A stretch of 14,919 nt of DNA from Actinomycetes bacterium (GCA_023390155.1 JAEWDJ010000477.1:1-14919), one strand, 5' to 3'. Positions 1 to 7,023 are shown, counted from the stretch's first letter. A program made the numbers and translations. The notes: generated from the sequence alone by a model not told the origin.

Positions 1-14
1 GCCCCGCACTCGCC

Positions 15-1310
15 TCACTTGTACTGGGCGAGCTGACGCTCGAGCGAGCTCTGCGCGTCGCCGAGGATGGACGTCACGTCACCGCCGGAGCGGATGTCCG
101 CGAACGCCTTGTTGACGACCGTCTCGAAGTCGGCGTAGCCGATGGACGAGGGTCGGCGGGCGGCGTGCTCGTCCGAGTCGGTGGTCAGCAGGTTGCCGTA
201 CTGAGCTGTCTGCGCGGGCGCGACACCATCGATGTAGTGGATGTACTTCGGGTACGCCTTCTGGTTGACCGGCGGGAGGTTGAACTTGGTGGAAGTCCCG
301 ACCGCTGCGTCACTGTTCAGCGAGAGGTATCGGGCGAACTCCTGCGCGGCCTCCTTGTGCTGGCTGTACGCGCTGACCCCGACCGCCCACGAGTCCGTCG
401 GCGTGACGACCTTGCCGCCCTCGGCGTACGGGAGCGGCGCCATCCCCCACTTGTCCGCGAGGGCGCTCTTCTGCAGGTCCGTGATCCGCGCCGGACCCGC
501 GACATAGAACGCCACCTTGCCCGACTTGAAGAGGTCCGGCATCTGCGCCGACTGGATGCCCTTCGGGGACAGCCCGTCGGCGTAGAGGCTCTTGTACCAC
601 TCGCCGAACTTCTTCCACGCGGCGGTGTCCACCGACGGGGTCAGATTGCCGCTGCCGGAGAGGCCCGTTCCCGCACCCATCGACATGAGCACCGGCTGGA
701 GGGCGTAGTACGCGTCCACCTGCTCGAACGCGAAACCGTACTGCGCGCCGGCGCTCTGCGCCTTCGTCGCGGCGTCCAGCGTCTCCTCCCACGTCCATCG
801 GCTCGCGTTGTCGGCGCCGGGGGGCGTCACGCCTGCGGCTGCCAGCAAGTCCTTGTTGTAGAACAGGAAGTTGTCACTGGTCCACAGCGGATAGGCCCAC
901 TGCTTGTCGTTCCAGGTGACGGACTTGACGCCGCCGGCGGTGAGGTCTTCCTTCATGGTCTTGGCGTCAGCGGACTCGTCGACCAGGAATCCCTTCTGCA
1001 CCATGGAGGGCAGCCGCGGCGGGTCGACGGCGATGAGGTCGATCGACGAGTCCTTCGACCCCAGTCGCGCCTGCGTCTGGGCCGCGATCTCGGTGAACGG
1101 GATCACCTGCAGGTCGACCTTGATGTTCGGGTGGTCGGCTTCGAACGACGTGATCACATCGTCGTAGACGCCCTGGTGGGGAGTGACGAAGGTGATCGTC
1201 TGCGTGCCTGTGGGGCTCGATGCGGACCCACTGTTCGCGGTACAGCCGGCAGTGAGCGACATCGCCGCGGCGGCGACGACGGCGCCCGCGACTCTGGCGG
1301 TTCTATTCAT
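15..1310 (-). CDS. ABC sugar transporter solute-binding lipoprotein (CUT1 type), internal start of the fused frame
   Basis: This 431-residue extracellular solute-binding protein starts at ATG 1310. The start is chosen because AGAGGAA lies 7-8 bases upstream and because it gives a classic lipoprotein signal: MNRTARV, then a hydrophobic Ala-rich stretch, then lipobox LTAGC with Cys23 as the lipidated residue. The mature part has the family 1 (SBP_bac_1) pattern, including FVTPHQGVYDDVITSFEADHP near the N terminus, the mid-region LWTSDNFLFYNKDLLAAAGV, and SWAVGVSAYSQHKEAAQEFARYL (split here by a KVVTPTD lead) near the C-terminal lobe. It would capture a carbohydrate outside the membrane and deliver it to ABC permeases, probably encoded left of position 1. 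It follows a ribokinase-like kinase and a LacI regulator, so the ligand may be a sugar or nucleoside phosphorylated after uptake. The specificity is not readable from sequence. Confidence 0.9.
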   Translation of the reverse strand: MNRTARVAGAVVAAAAMSLTAGCTANSGSASSPTGTQTITFVTPHQGVYDDVITSFEADHPNIKVDLQVIPFTEIAAQTQARLGSKDSSIDLIAVDPPRLPSMVQKGFLVDESADAKTMKEDLTAGGVKSVTWNDKQWAYPLWTSDNFLFYNKDLLAAAGVTPPGADNASRWTWEETLDAATKAQSAGAQYGFAFEQVDAYYALQPVLMSMGAGTGLSGSGNLTPSVDTAAWKKFGEWYKSLYADGLSPKGIQSAQMPDLFKSGKVAFYVAGPARITDLQKSALADKWGMAPLPYAEGGKVVTPTDSWAVGVSAYSQHKEAAQEFARYLSLNSDAAVGTSTKFNLPPVNQKAYPKYIHYIDGVAPAQTAQYGNLLTTDSDEHAARRPSSIGYADFETVVNKAFADIRSGGDVTSILGDAQSSLERQLAQYK

Positions 1311-2393
1311 GCTAGGTTCCTCTTTCGGTGGGGACTGCCAGGCGTCTTCAGTGTTCGCCAACTCGGTCGGCGCCTGGTGGTTCTCATTCATGGGATAGGT
1401 GCAGCCGCAGGAGCGGCGACGGACGAGCTGCACGTCACAGGTGATGTGCTTGGTCTCGTCCGCGTCTAGGGGGCGCGCCAACGCCACGGCGTGGCGCGCG
1501 ATCTCGGGGAACGGTTGAGTGACGGTCGTCAGAGGCGGCGTGCTGAAACGCGATTCGTCGGTCCCGTCGAAGGAGATGACGGCGACATCCTCCGGCACCC
1601 GGATGCCGCGCTCGGCGGCTGCCGCGAGCAGGCCGATCGCTTGCTGTTCGCTTGCGACCAGAACGGCATCGGGGATGCTTCCGTCGAACAGAGCTTCCGC
1701 CGCGGCGTATCCACCGGCCCGGCTGAAGGGTGCCTGGATCAGGAGATCATCGCCGTTCGGCAGGCCTGCCGCCTTCAGGGCTTTGCGCCATCCGCCGATG
1801 CGCTCGACCGCCGTGAAGAGTGCGGACGGCCCAGCCACCGTGGCGATCCGCTTGTACCCGTGACCGATCAGGTGCTCGGTCGCGATCACGGCGCCCTCGA
1901 AGTTGTCGACCACCACGGACGCGACGCCGAGTGAGGGGTCGTAACGGTCGAGCACGACGACGGGGATGCCGGATGAGAGCGCCTGCTCGACGTGCGCGTG
2001 GTGCCCGACGCCGACGTAGAGGAGTCCGTCCACCTGGCGTTCGATGAAACTGTTCACGAGGCGCGCTTCGCGCTCCCCGCTTTCCGCCGAGTTCCCGACC
2101 AGGAGAACACGACCGCTGGCGAAGACCTCGTCCTCGATCGCCCGGCCGAGGGCGGCGAAGAACGGATTCGCGATGTCGGGCACGACGAGGCCGAGGGCCC
2201 CCGACGAGCCGCTGGCGAGCGCCTTCGCGATCGTGTTGGGACGGTAGCCGGTCGCCTTGATCGCCTCCAGCACCCGGAGCCGAGTCGCCGCCGCAACGGG
2301 TCGAGGCCCGTTGTTGACGACGTAGCTGACGACCGCCTCCGACGTCCCTGCCGCGCGGGCGACGTCTCCGCGGGTGACTCGCTTGGCCGTCAT
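15..2393 (-). CDS. LacI-family regulator, reading frame continuous with a sugar-binding lipoprotein
   Basis: The ATG at 2393 overlaps the kinase stop (ATGA). The first ~330 residues are a complete LacI-family repressor: an HTH at about residues 5-55 (VTRGDVARAAGTSEAVVSYV) and a hinge/periplasmic-binding-like effector domain ending near RRRSCGC. It should be a cytoplasmic dimer that releases DNA when it binds a sugar. No stop codon follows. The frame runs about 35 unstructured residues and then directly into the lipoprotein starting at 1310, so the formal product is 792 residues. Both other frames contain stops at 1384-1390. A one-base change in the GGG run at 1392-1394 would end LacI at ...CTYP or a few residues later, giving a normal ~325-residue repressor. 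I therefore consider a sequencing or real frameshift at least as likely as a true fusion. The LacI assignment is firm; the functional protein end is uncertain. Confidence 0.8.
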   Translation of the reverse strand: MTAKRVTRGDVARAAGTSEAVVSYVVNNGPRPVAAATRLRVLEAIKATGYRPNTIAKALASGSSGALGLVVPDIANPFFAALGRAIEDEVFASGRVLLVGNSAESGEREARLVNSFIERQVDGLLYVGVGHHAHVEQALSSGIPVVVLDRYDPSLGVASVVVDNFEGAVIATEHLIGHGYKRIATVAGPSALFTAVERIGGWRKALKAAGLPNGDDLLIQAPFSRAGGYAAAEALFDGSIPDAVLVASEQQAIGLLAAAAERGIRVPEDVAVISFDGTDESRFSTPPLTTVTQPFPEIARHAVALARPLDADETKHITCDVQLVRRRSCGCTYPMNENHQAPTELANTEDAWQSPPKEEPSMNRTARVAGAVVAAAAMSLTAGCTANSGSASSPTGTQTITFVTPHQGVYDDVITSFEADHPNIKVDLQVIPFTEIAAQTQARLGSKDSSIDLIAVDPPRLPSMVQKGFLVDESADAKTMKEDLTAGGVKSVTWNDKQWAYPLWTSDNFLFYNKDLLAAAGVTPPGADNASRWTWEETLDAATKAQSAGAQYGFAFEQVDAYYALQPVLMSMGAGTGLSGSGNLTPSVDTAAWKKFGEWYKSLYADGLSPKGIQSAQMPDLFKSGKVAFYVAGPARITDLQKSALADKWGMAPLPYAEGGKVVTPTDSWAVGVSAYSQHKEAAQEFARYLSLNSDAAVGTSTKFNLPPVNQKAYPKYIHYIDGVAPAQTAQYGNLLTTDSDEHAARRPSSIGYADFETVVNKAFADIRSGGDVTSILGDAQSSLERQLAQYK
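1338..1377 (-). other. Long-loop hairpin between the LacI domain and lipoprotein start
   Basis: CCAGGCG at 1338-1344 pairs perfectly with CGCCTGG at 1371-1377, with a 26-base loop. It sits in the ~77 bases between the expected LacI end and the lipoprotein ATG. Such intercistronic hairpins often stabilise or balance binding-protein mRNA in transport operons. That role is inferred. The presence of the structure favours this stretch having evolved as a non-coding spacer. Confidence 0.35.
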
Positions 2394-3349
2394 GCGATCG
2401 CTCCGGCCTGAGCGAGGCGCCGCTCCACCTCGACAGCGGCTGCATACGACTCGGCGGCTCCCGGTCGCTCGACGGACAGGGATGCGGCGGCCGAGGCCCA
2501 CGTCATAGCCGTGGGGAGGTCCTCTCCCAGCGCCAGACGCGCGCACAGAGAGCCGACGAAGGCGTCTCCTGCACCGGTCGTATCCACGACGTCGTCCACC
2601 TGGAAGCCGGCAACGCTCCACACCGTGCTCCCGGCCGCCGCGACACTGCCGGCAGCGCCGAGCGTGATCACGACCGATCGTGAGACCGATGCCAGCTGCG
2701 GGAGCAGCTCGGTCGCAGATCCCGGGTTCAGCCCGAGGTTCGAGGCCACCGCCTGCGCCTCGTGCTCATTGACGATCAACGGATCGCAGATCTGAAGCAC
2801 GTCGGAACGGACGTCGATCACCGGTGCGAGGTTGAGGACGAACCGGGCACCCGACGCGTGCGCGCGCCGTGCCGCGTGCTCCAGAGAGGCAGCGGGCGTC
2901 TCTCCTTGGGTGAGCACCACGAGCGGCGCGCCGTGGGTGTCGAACTCGGCGTCGACATCCGCCGGAGCGAGTCGGGAGTTGGCGCCGGCGTCCACGATCA
3001 CCCAGTTCTCGCCACCGGCGTCCACGGCGATGGCCGCGCTGCCGGTGGCATAGCCCGCCTCGTCCGCAATGCCATCCGTTCGCACCCCGGCGGACCGGAG
3101 GGCGACGACGGCATCGGCGGCCGCAGCATCAGCGCCGACCTTCGCCAGGAAGCGGACGTCGGCGCCGGCTCGTGCCGCGGCCACGGCCTGGTTCGCACCC
3201 TTGCCCCCGAGCCCGCGGCGCGACGCGAGAGCGCTCACGGTCTCGCCCGGCCGCGGGAACTCGTGCACGAACTGGACGTGGTCCTGGTTCACGGAGCCGA
3301 CGACGAGCACGTCTGTGCTGGGAGTCGCAGGTGCGGGCCGCTCGTTCAT
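2390..3349 (-). CDS. Ribokinase-like PfkB-family sugar kinase
   Basis: This 319-residue kinase starts at ATG 3349, with AGAGGA 7 bases upstream. It has the PfkB signatures in order: an N-terminal VGSVNQDHV strand, GGKGANQAVAAARAG (sugar-binding Gly-Gly loop), VNEHEA in the middle, and DTTGAGDAF near the C terminus. The last carries the anion hole and catalytic Asp of the GAGD motif. The length matches ribokinases (~300-310 residues). The expected reaction is ATP-dependent phosphorylation of a pentose, such as D-ribose to ribose 5-phosphate, in the cytoplasm. It is the first gene of a kinase-LacI-binding-protein operon and overlaps the regulator by 4 bp (ATGA). Related kinases act on deoxyribose, nucleosides or other sugars, so the gene name rbsK is not assigned. 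Confidence 0.92.
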   Translation of the reverse strand: MNERPAPATPSTDVLVVGSVNQDHVQFVHEFPRPGETVSALASRRGLGGKGANQAVAAARAGADVRFLAKVGADAAAADAVVALRSAGVRTDGIADEAGYATGSAAIAVDAGGENWVIVDAGANSRLAPADVDAEFDTHGAPLVVLTQGETPAASLEHAARRAHASGARFVLNLAPVIDVRSDVLQICDPLIVNEHEAQAVASNLGLNPGSATELLPQLASVSRSVVITLGAAGSVAAAGSTVWSVAGFQVDDVVDTTGAGDAFVGSLCARLALGEDLPTAMTWASAAASLSVERPGAAESYAAAVEVERRLAQAGAIA

Positions 3350-3376
3350 CGTGTCCTCTCTGACGAAAAGTAAATG

Positions 3377-3392
3377 CAATCTACGCGCATTG
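3377..3392. promoter_or_regulatory. Probable LacI-family operator
   Basis: CAATCTACGCGCATTG is a palindrome with 4-bp outer arms (CAAT/ATTG) and the central CG typical of LacI-family sites. It overlaps the -10 element of the promoter for the kinase-LacI-lipoprotein operon. Binding by the operon's own LacI protein would block RNA polymerase. The symmetry and position are seen; the identity of the binding protein is inferred. Confidence 0.5.
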
Positions 3393-3406
3393 TCTACGCG
3401 CGTCAA
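3378..3406 (-). promoter_or_regulatory. Sigma-70-type promoter of the kinase operon
   Basis: On the minus strand, TTGACG (3406-3401) is followed by a 17-base spacer and TAGATT (3383-3378). This is close to the housekeeping consensus. Transcription would start near 3371, about 22 bases before the kinase ATG and upstream of its AGAGGA ribosome binding site. Confidence 0.65.
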
Positions 3407-3431
3407 CACCGAGTACGACTCCACACGCGCG

Positions 3432-4946
3432 TCACAGGTCGAGGACGAGTTCCGACGACCTGGCTCCGGAACAGCACACGTACATGCGGTCGTTCCTGGC
3501 CTGCTCCTCCGCCGTCATCACCAGGTCGCGATGGTCGGGGACGCCTCGGATCACCTTCACTCGACACGAGCCGCAGACGCCCTCCTTGCACGAGAACGGA
3601 ATCTCGACGCCGGCAGCGAGCAAGGTGTCCAGCACCGTGTCCCCGCGCTTGACGTCGAGCGATGTCTTCGAGCGCTGGAGAGTGACCGTGAACCCGCCAT
3701 CGGTCGCAGGCGCGCCGGCGCCGTGGAACAGCTCGGCATGCACCGATCCCGGCGGGCGGTCTGCCGCAGCCGACAGGAACGCCTCCACCATCCGCTCCGG
3801 TCCGCAGCAGTAGAAGTGTGTGCCCCCCGGAGCGGACGCGACGACCTCATCGAGGTCGAGCCGGCCACCCGGGGAGTCGCTGAGGTGGACGCGTATCCGA
3901 CCCGGCCGCTCTTGTTCGAGCTGCTCGAAGTCCCTCACGAACGCGAGGCTCTTCCGGTTGCGCGCGGCGTAGTGCAGCTCCCAGGACCGCCCCAGGCGAT
4001 CGAGACGGGCGATCATCGCCCGCAACGGCGTGATGCCGATTCCCCCGGCGATGAGGACGCTGTGCCCGGCGGATTCGTCCAACGGGAAGTTGTTCCGCGG
4101 CGGGCTGACCTGCAGGCGGTCTCCGACTCGCAGCTGCTCGTGAACATACGCGGATCCACCCCGGCCGTCGGGGTCCTTGTTGACGGCAACGACATACCGG
4201 TGCCGTTCGGCCGGGTCGTTGGTCAGCGAGTAGCTGCGCGTGAGCTCGGGGGTGAGCAGCAGATCGACGTGCGCACCCGCACCGAAGGGCGGAAGATCGC
4301 TGCCGTCGACAGCGGCCAGCTCCACCGAGTGGATCCCCTCGGCCTCGCGGCGGATGGCCTCGATCCGGAGCTCGAGCACCGGAGGTCGATACATCAACGG
4401 CTCGTGCGGCTCCGGCGGGAGCTCGACGCCGATCGGGTCGCCGGGCTGTACGACTCCCCCGGCGATGACCACGCTCATCACTCCCGCTTTGCGCTCCAGA
4501 CCGGAGGGCGTGGAGACGGCGACAAGCTTCAGCAGGCCCGCCTGGAAATCCTCGACCTGGACACACGGGTTGCGCAGCCCCGTCAGTTCGATCACCGCAT
4601 CGGACCCGAAGTGCAGCCGGGTTCCGGTCGGGAGCGCGAGGAGATCCACTCCCCTCGTCGCGATATTCTCGCCGAGATCGCCTGGTCTGACGACATGACC
4701 CTTCTCGTCGAGCTGGTCGAAGAGTTCGGCCTGGATCACGTGTACCTGACGCAGGTTGGGTCGCGCCCCGAACCGTTTGATGTGGTACTGATGCTGGTCC
4801 GTCGCGCCCGCGTGCGCGTCACCCTCGACGCCGAAGTCCTCGATCAGACGGATCCTGTCGACCGGCCCCTTGCTGAAGGTGTGCTTGCTGCTCACCTGAA
4901 CACCGACGACCTGGCCGGTGCGGTCGACAACGGGTTTCCGAATCAT
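3432..4946 (-). CDS. MOSC domain - flavin/NAD reductase - [2Fe-2S] ferredoxin fusion oxidoreductase
   Basis: This 504-residue protein has three modules. Residues ~1-185 are a MOSC domain, with GVEGDAHAG at 39-47 and the conserved Cys128 in GLRNPCVQVEDF. Residues ~188-405 are a phthalate-dioxygenase-reductase-type flavin and NAD domain, with RSYSLTN at 237-243, GGIGITP at 301-307 and YCCGPERM at 379-386. Residues ~415-504 are a plant-type ferredoxin with Cys453, Cys458, Cys461 and Cys491 or 492. The order flavin-NAD-[2Fe-2S] matches reductases that pass NAD(P)H electrons to Rieske oxygenases. MOSC domains act in sulfur or molybdenum-cofactor chemistry and handle N-hydroxylated compounds in mARC/YiiM-like proteins. 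No oxygenase gene is nearby, so the acceptor is unknown. An IclR gene lies 41 bp upstream, and a palindrome touches the ATG. The only SD-like bases, GGAAA, lie inside that palindrome. Confidence 0.9.
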   Translation of the reverse strand: MIRKPVVDRTGQVVGVQVSSKHTFSKGPVDRIRLIEDFGVEGDAHAGATDQHQYHIKRFGARPNLRQVHVIQAELFDQLDEKGHVVRPGDLGENIATRGVDLLALPTGTRLHFGSDAVIELTGLRNPCVQVEDFQAGLLKLVAVSTPSGLERKAGVMSVVIAGGVVQPGDPIGVELPPEPHEPLMYRPPVLELRIEAIRREAEGIHSVELAAVDGSDLPPFGAGAHVDLLLTPELTRSYSLTNDPAERHRYVVAVNKDPDGRGGSAYVHEQLRVGDRLQVSPPRNNFPLDESAGHSVLIAGGIGITPLRAMIARLDRLGRSWELHYAARNRKSLAFVRDFEQLEQERPGRIRVHLSDSPGGRLDLDEVVASAPGGTHFYCCGPERMVEAFLSAAADRPPGSVHAELFHGAGAPATDGGFTVTLQRSKTSLDVKRGDTVLDTLLAAGVEIPFSCKEGVCGSCRVKVIRGVPDHRDLVMTAEEQARNDRMYVCCSGARSSELVLDL

Positions 4947-4962
4947 GGAAATGATGTTTCCA
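4946..4962. promoter_or_regulatory. Palindrome at the reductase start, probable IclR-family operator
   Basis: TGGAAATGATGTTTCCA has perfect 6-bp arms and a 5-base spacer. It resembles the E. coli IclR box (TGGAAAT-N-ATTTCCA) with a slightly longer centre. It covers the probable transcription start, the SD-like GGAAA and the first base of the ATG. A possible -10 (TAATCT, 4967-4962 on the minus strand) abuts it. The upstream IclR protein is the obvious candidate binder. Confidence 0.6.
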
Positions 4963-4987
4963 GATTAAGCGAGCCGCCGCATCGGGT

Positions 4988-5752
4988 TTACATGGAATTT
5001 ACGTCCGAGCCCCCGAGCTCCTCCGACATCTCGGAAGCGGCGCGAGCCACGAGCTCGAGCGTCCGCGCCTTCGCCTCGCCACTCCCCAACCGCCCGGCCG
5101 ATCCGGCCACGGTGACACTCGCCGCGACGCGCCCCGTCGAGGTGAAGATCGGAAACGCCGCCGCCCATACGCCGGCGTCCAGTTCATCGTCCGCGACGTC
5201 GTAGCCGACCTCGCGGACACGCTCGACGCGGCTCATCACCTCATCGACCGTATGCGGGGTCGTGGTACGGAACTCGTGCAGCTTCTGCGATTCGACCAGC
5301 GCGCGCGCCACGTCCTCGTCGACATAGGCGAGCAGCACGCGCGCGGCCGCCGCGGCGTTGAACGGCATGCTCTGGCCGAGTCGGACGAAGAGCCGCAACG
5401 GGTACGTGCCTTCGACGAGAGCGACGCACAGCGCCTCGCTGCCCTGCAGTTCGGTGAGGAAGACCGTCTCACCGGTCTCCTCCGAGAGTCGCCGGATGCG
5501 GGTGGCGAGCGCCTGCATCCCTCCGGTCGTACTGATGTTGCGTTCGGCGAGCTTCCGCGTCGCCGGCCCGAGGAAGTAGCGGAGGCTGATGGGCGAGCGA
5601 CTGACGAATCTCTCCTCGTGAAGGACGCCCAGGACCCGGTGCATGCTCCCCAATGGAATCTCGAGCTGGGTGTGAAGCTCCTGAAGCGACATGCCGTCCG
5701 GGCGGGCGGACAAGGCCTCGAGAACGCGAAGCGCGCGGGTCAGCGGTTGCAT
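4988..5752 (-). CDS. IclR-family transcriptional regulator
   Basis: This 254-residue protein has a winged HTH in the first ~70 residues (MQPLTRALRVLEAL..., with recognition-helix region PLGSMHRVLGVLHEERFV). The C-terminal IclR effector-binding domain contains GETVFLTELQGSEALCVAL and the ARVLLAYVDED and GYDVADDELDAGVWAAAFPIF stretches typical of the family. IclR proteins bind small acids or aromatic intermediates through the C-terminal domain and repress or activate neighbouring catabolic genes. The gene is upstream of, and co-directional with, the MOSC-reductase, and the intervening 41 bp hold an IclR-box-like palindrome. The ATG at 5752 is preceded by only a weak GGGTGG. A TAGGGT hexamer 6 bases before it would fit a leaderless transcript, but no clear -35 is seen. 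Confidence 0.9.
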   Translation of the reverse strand: MQPLTRALRVLEALSARPDGMSLQELHTQLEIPLGSMHRVLGVLHEERFVSRSPISLRYFLGPATRKLAERNISTTGGMQALATRIRRLSEETGETVFLTELQGSEALCVALVEGTYPLRLFVRLGQSMPFNAAAAARVLLAYVDEDVARALVESQKLHEFRTTTPHTVDEVMSRVERVREVGYDVADDELDAGVWAAAFPIFTSTGRVAASVTVAGSAGRLGSGEAKARTLELVARAASEMSEELGGSDVNSM

Positions 5753-5876
5753 ATGCCCACCCTATGGTCGGGCGAGGACGCTGCGGCGATGCTTCACATC
5801 GGTTCGCCGCGTGCCACTCGCCTCTCCCTTGGGCTCGCGCCGAAGGTGACGAAAGGCACCCGATCCGGGGAAAGCG

Positions 5877-5915
5877 AAAACCCCCGGATCCCTCAGAGAG
5901 CGGGGATCGCGGGGG
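5877..5915 (-). terminator. Rho-independent terminator downstream of the tRNA remnant
   Basis: On the minus strand, CCCCCG-C-GATCCC is followed by a 10-base loop, then GGGATCCGGGGG and TTTT. This is a strong GC stem with one bulge and a T-run. It lies 8 bases beyond the CCA of the tRNA 3' fragment, exactly where a tRNA gene's terminator belongs. This supports the left side being the original downstream flank of a tRNA gene. Confidence 0.75.
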
Positions 5916-5923
5916 CTTCACAC

Positions 5924-5949
5924 TGGCGGTACCGGTGGGATTTGAACCC
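5924..5949 (-). other. tRNA 3'-end fragment, probable attachment-site remnant
   Basis: Read on the minus strand, the fragment contains the 3' part of a tRNA: T-loop TTCAAAT, the 3' T-stem strand CCCAC, acceptor strand CGGTACC, discriminator G and CCA. On the 5' side only three T-stem bases (GGG) match; the next two do not pair. No anticodon arm, D arm or 5' acceptor strand (GGTACCG) is found in the following sequence. It is therefore a fragment, not a tRNA gene. Integrases that target tRNA genes leave such a displaced 3' end at one edge of the element. The isoacceptor cannot be named with confidence. Confidence 0.65.
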
Positions 5950-6104
5950 TAGTTCGACCCCTCGGTCCGCTGGTATCTGGGTTAACTTCCGCGGAATGTC
6001 AACGAAATAGAGCTCTAGTGTTCTCAGGAGATCTCATTGGAACCCATACGGTTGTAGTCAAAATGTAGTCAAGTGCAAACTGCCCTGGAACGTAGCATTT
6101 ATAA
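5950..6104. other. AT-richer intergenic stretch between the tRNA fragment and the IS element
   Basis: This stretch is clearly lower in GC than the rest of the window and has no credible gene. A 64-residue minus frame crossing it has no recognisable domain. Besides the TGTAGTCAA repeats it shows nothing identifiable. It is best read as the edge of a former integrative element. Confidence 0.45.
6053..6072 (+). repeat. Tandem TGTAGTCAA direct repeats (possible integrase arm sites)
   Basis: TGTAGTCAA occurs at 6053-6061 and again at 6064-6072, an 11-bp period or about one helical turn. Short tandem repeats next to a tRNA-derived attachment site are typical of tyrosine-integrase arm-binding sites. 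The repeats are seen directly; the role is inferred from context. No integrase gene is present in the window. Confidence 0.5.
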
Positions 6105-6126
6105 AACTGACGGAGGTTGTTGACAG
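6105..6126 (+). repeat. IS481 left terminal inverted repeat
   Basis: AACTGACGGAGG, four differing bases, then TGACAG. It matches the reverse complement of the right end at the same spacing. Confidence 0.85.
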
Positions 6127-6155
6127 TCGGGTCTTCCACTTGGGAGGAAGACTGC

Positions 6156-7023
6156 ATGACCAGATCACTCTCCGCCTCAGCCCAGCGGGCCATTGAACGA
6201 CGAGCGAATCACAAGCTCGCGGTGCTGCGGCATGTCGAGGAAGTCAGCGGCAACATCGCCGCGAGCTGCCGCTACTACGGCGTGAGCCGGCAGGCCTACT
6301 ACCATTGGCTGAAACGCTACGAGGCGGAAGGGTTCGAGGGGCTCAAGGACCGCTCCAGCGCCCCGCACCACTCACCGACGGCGACCGATGCGGAGGTGAT
6401 CGAGAAGATCCTTTGGCTGCGCCAGCAGTATCACTTCGGACCCGAGAAGATCACGATGTATCTGAAGCGGTATCACGACATCACCATCAGCGCCTCCGGA
6501 GTCTGGCGGATCCTGAAGAAGGTCGGCTTGAACCGGCTGCCCGCCTCGCAGCGTTACAAACGCAGGGAGATCCGGTGGAAACGCTACGAGAAGCAACGCC
6601 CCGGCCACGCCCTCCAGGTGGATGTGAAGTTCATCGAACCGCTGGGCCAGACCGGCAAGAAGAAGCGCTACTACCAATACACCGCCATCGATGACTGCAC
6701 CCGCCTGCGCGTGCTGAAGGCCTACCCGACCCACGATCAGAAGACTGCGATCCGGTTCATCGACCACGTGCTCTCCAAGCTGCCGTTCAAGGTCGAGAAA
6801 GTCCAAACCGACAACGGCAGCGTGTTCGGCCAGTCCTTCCACTGGCACCTTCTGGACAAAGGCATCGACCACATCCGCATCAAACCCGCCACACCCCGGC
6901 TGAACGGCAAGGTCGAGCGCTCCCACCGGATCGACGCCGAACTACGATCGACCACACGGAGCCCTCGCAGGCCAGACTCCTTACAAGCGGCTCAAGCAGA
7001 AAACACAGGACCCGCTGTCATAG
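6156..7023 (+). pseudogene. IS481-family transposase, disrupted by internal deletion and frameshift
   Basis: The start is ATG 6156, with GGGAGGAAG just upstream. The N-terminal part has an HTH (ASCRYYGVSRQAYYHWLKRY) followed by an integrase-core domain. Acidic catalytic residues appear in LQVDVKFIEP, QTDNGSVFG and LNGKVERSHRIDAE, so the DDE triad is present. At 6941 the frame breaks: the conserved C-terminal end DRPHGALAGQTPYKRLKQKT is found in the +1 frame and ends at TAG 7021-7023. About 30 residues usually found between RIDAE and the RPHG motif are missing, so the lesion is a deletion of non-multiple-of-three length. Read without correction, the frame continues past the right IS end to 7301 as nonsense antisense to the hydrolase. 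The product is probably inactive. Confidence 0.85.

Noticed and set aside
165..1469. A 434-residue plus-strand frame
   Set aside because: It is antisense to the lipoprotein, Arg/Val-rich and low in domain character, so it is a shadow frame.
3396..3432. Two ACGCGCGT palindromes (3396-3403, 3425-3432) as operators
   Set aside because: Short CG-only palindromes are expected by chance in high-GC DNA. The first lies in the promoter and may contribute, but there is no independent support.
3069..5204. A 711-residue plus-strand open frame
   Set aside because: It is antisense to the kinase, MOSC-reductase and IclR genes, has no recognisable domain and is a product of high GC at third codon positions.
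5924..5990. A complete tRNA gene on the minus strand
   Set aside because: Only the 3' end matches. The T-stem is incomplete, and no anticodon or 5' acceptor strand follows.
6372..6926. A minus-strand 184-residue frame inside the IS
   Set aside because: It lies fully antisense to the transposase core, and no separate IS gene is expected there.
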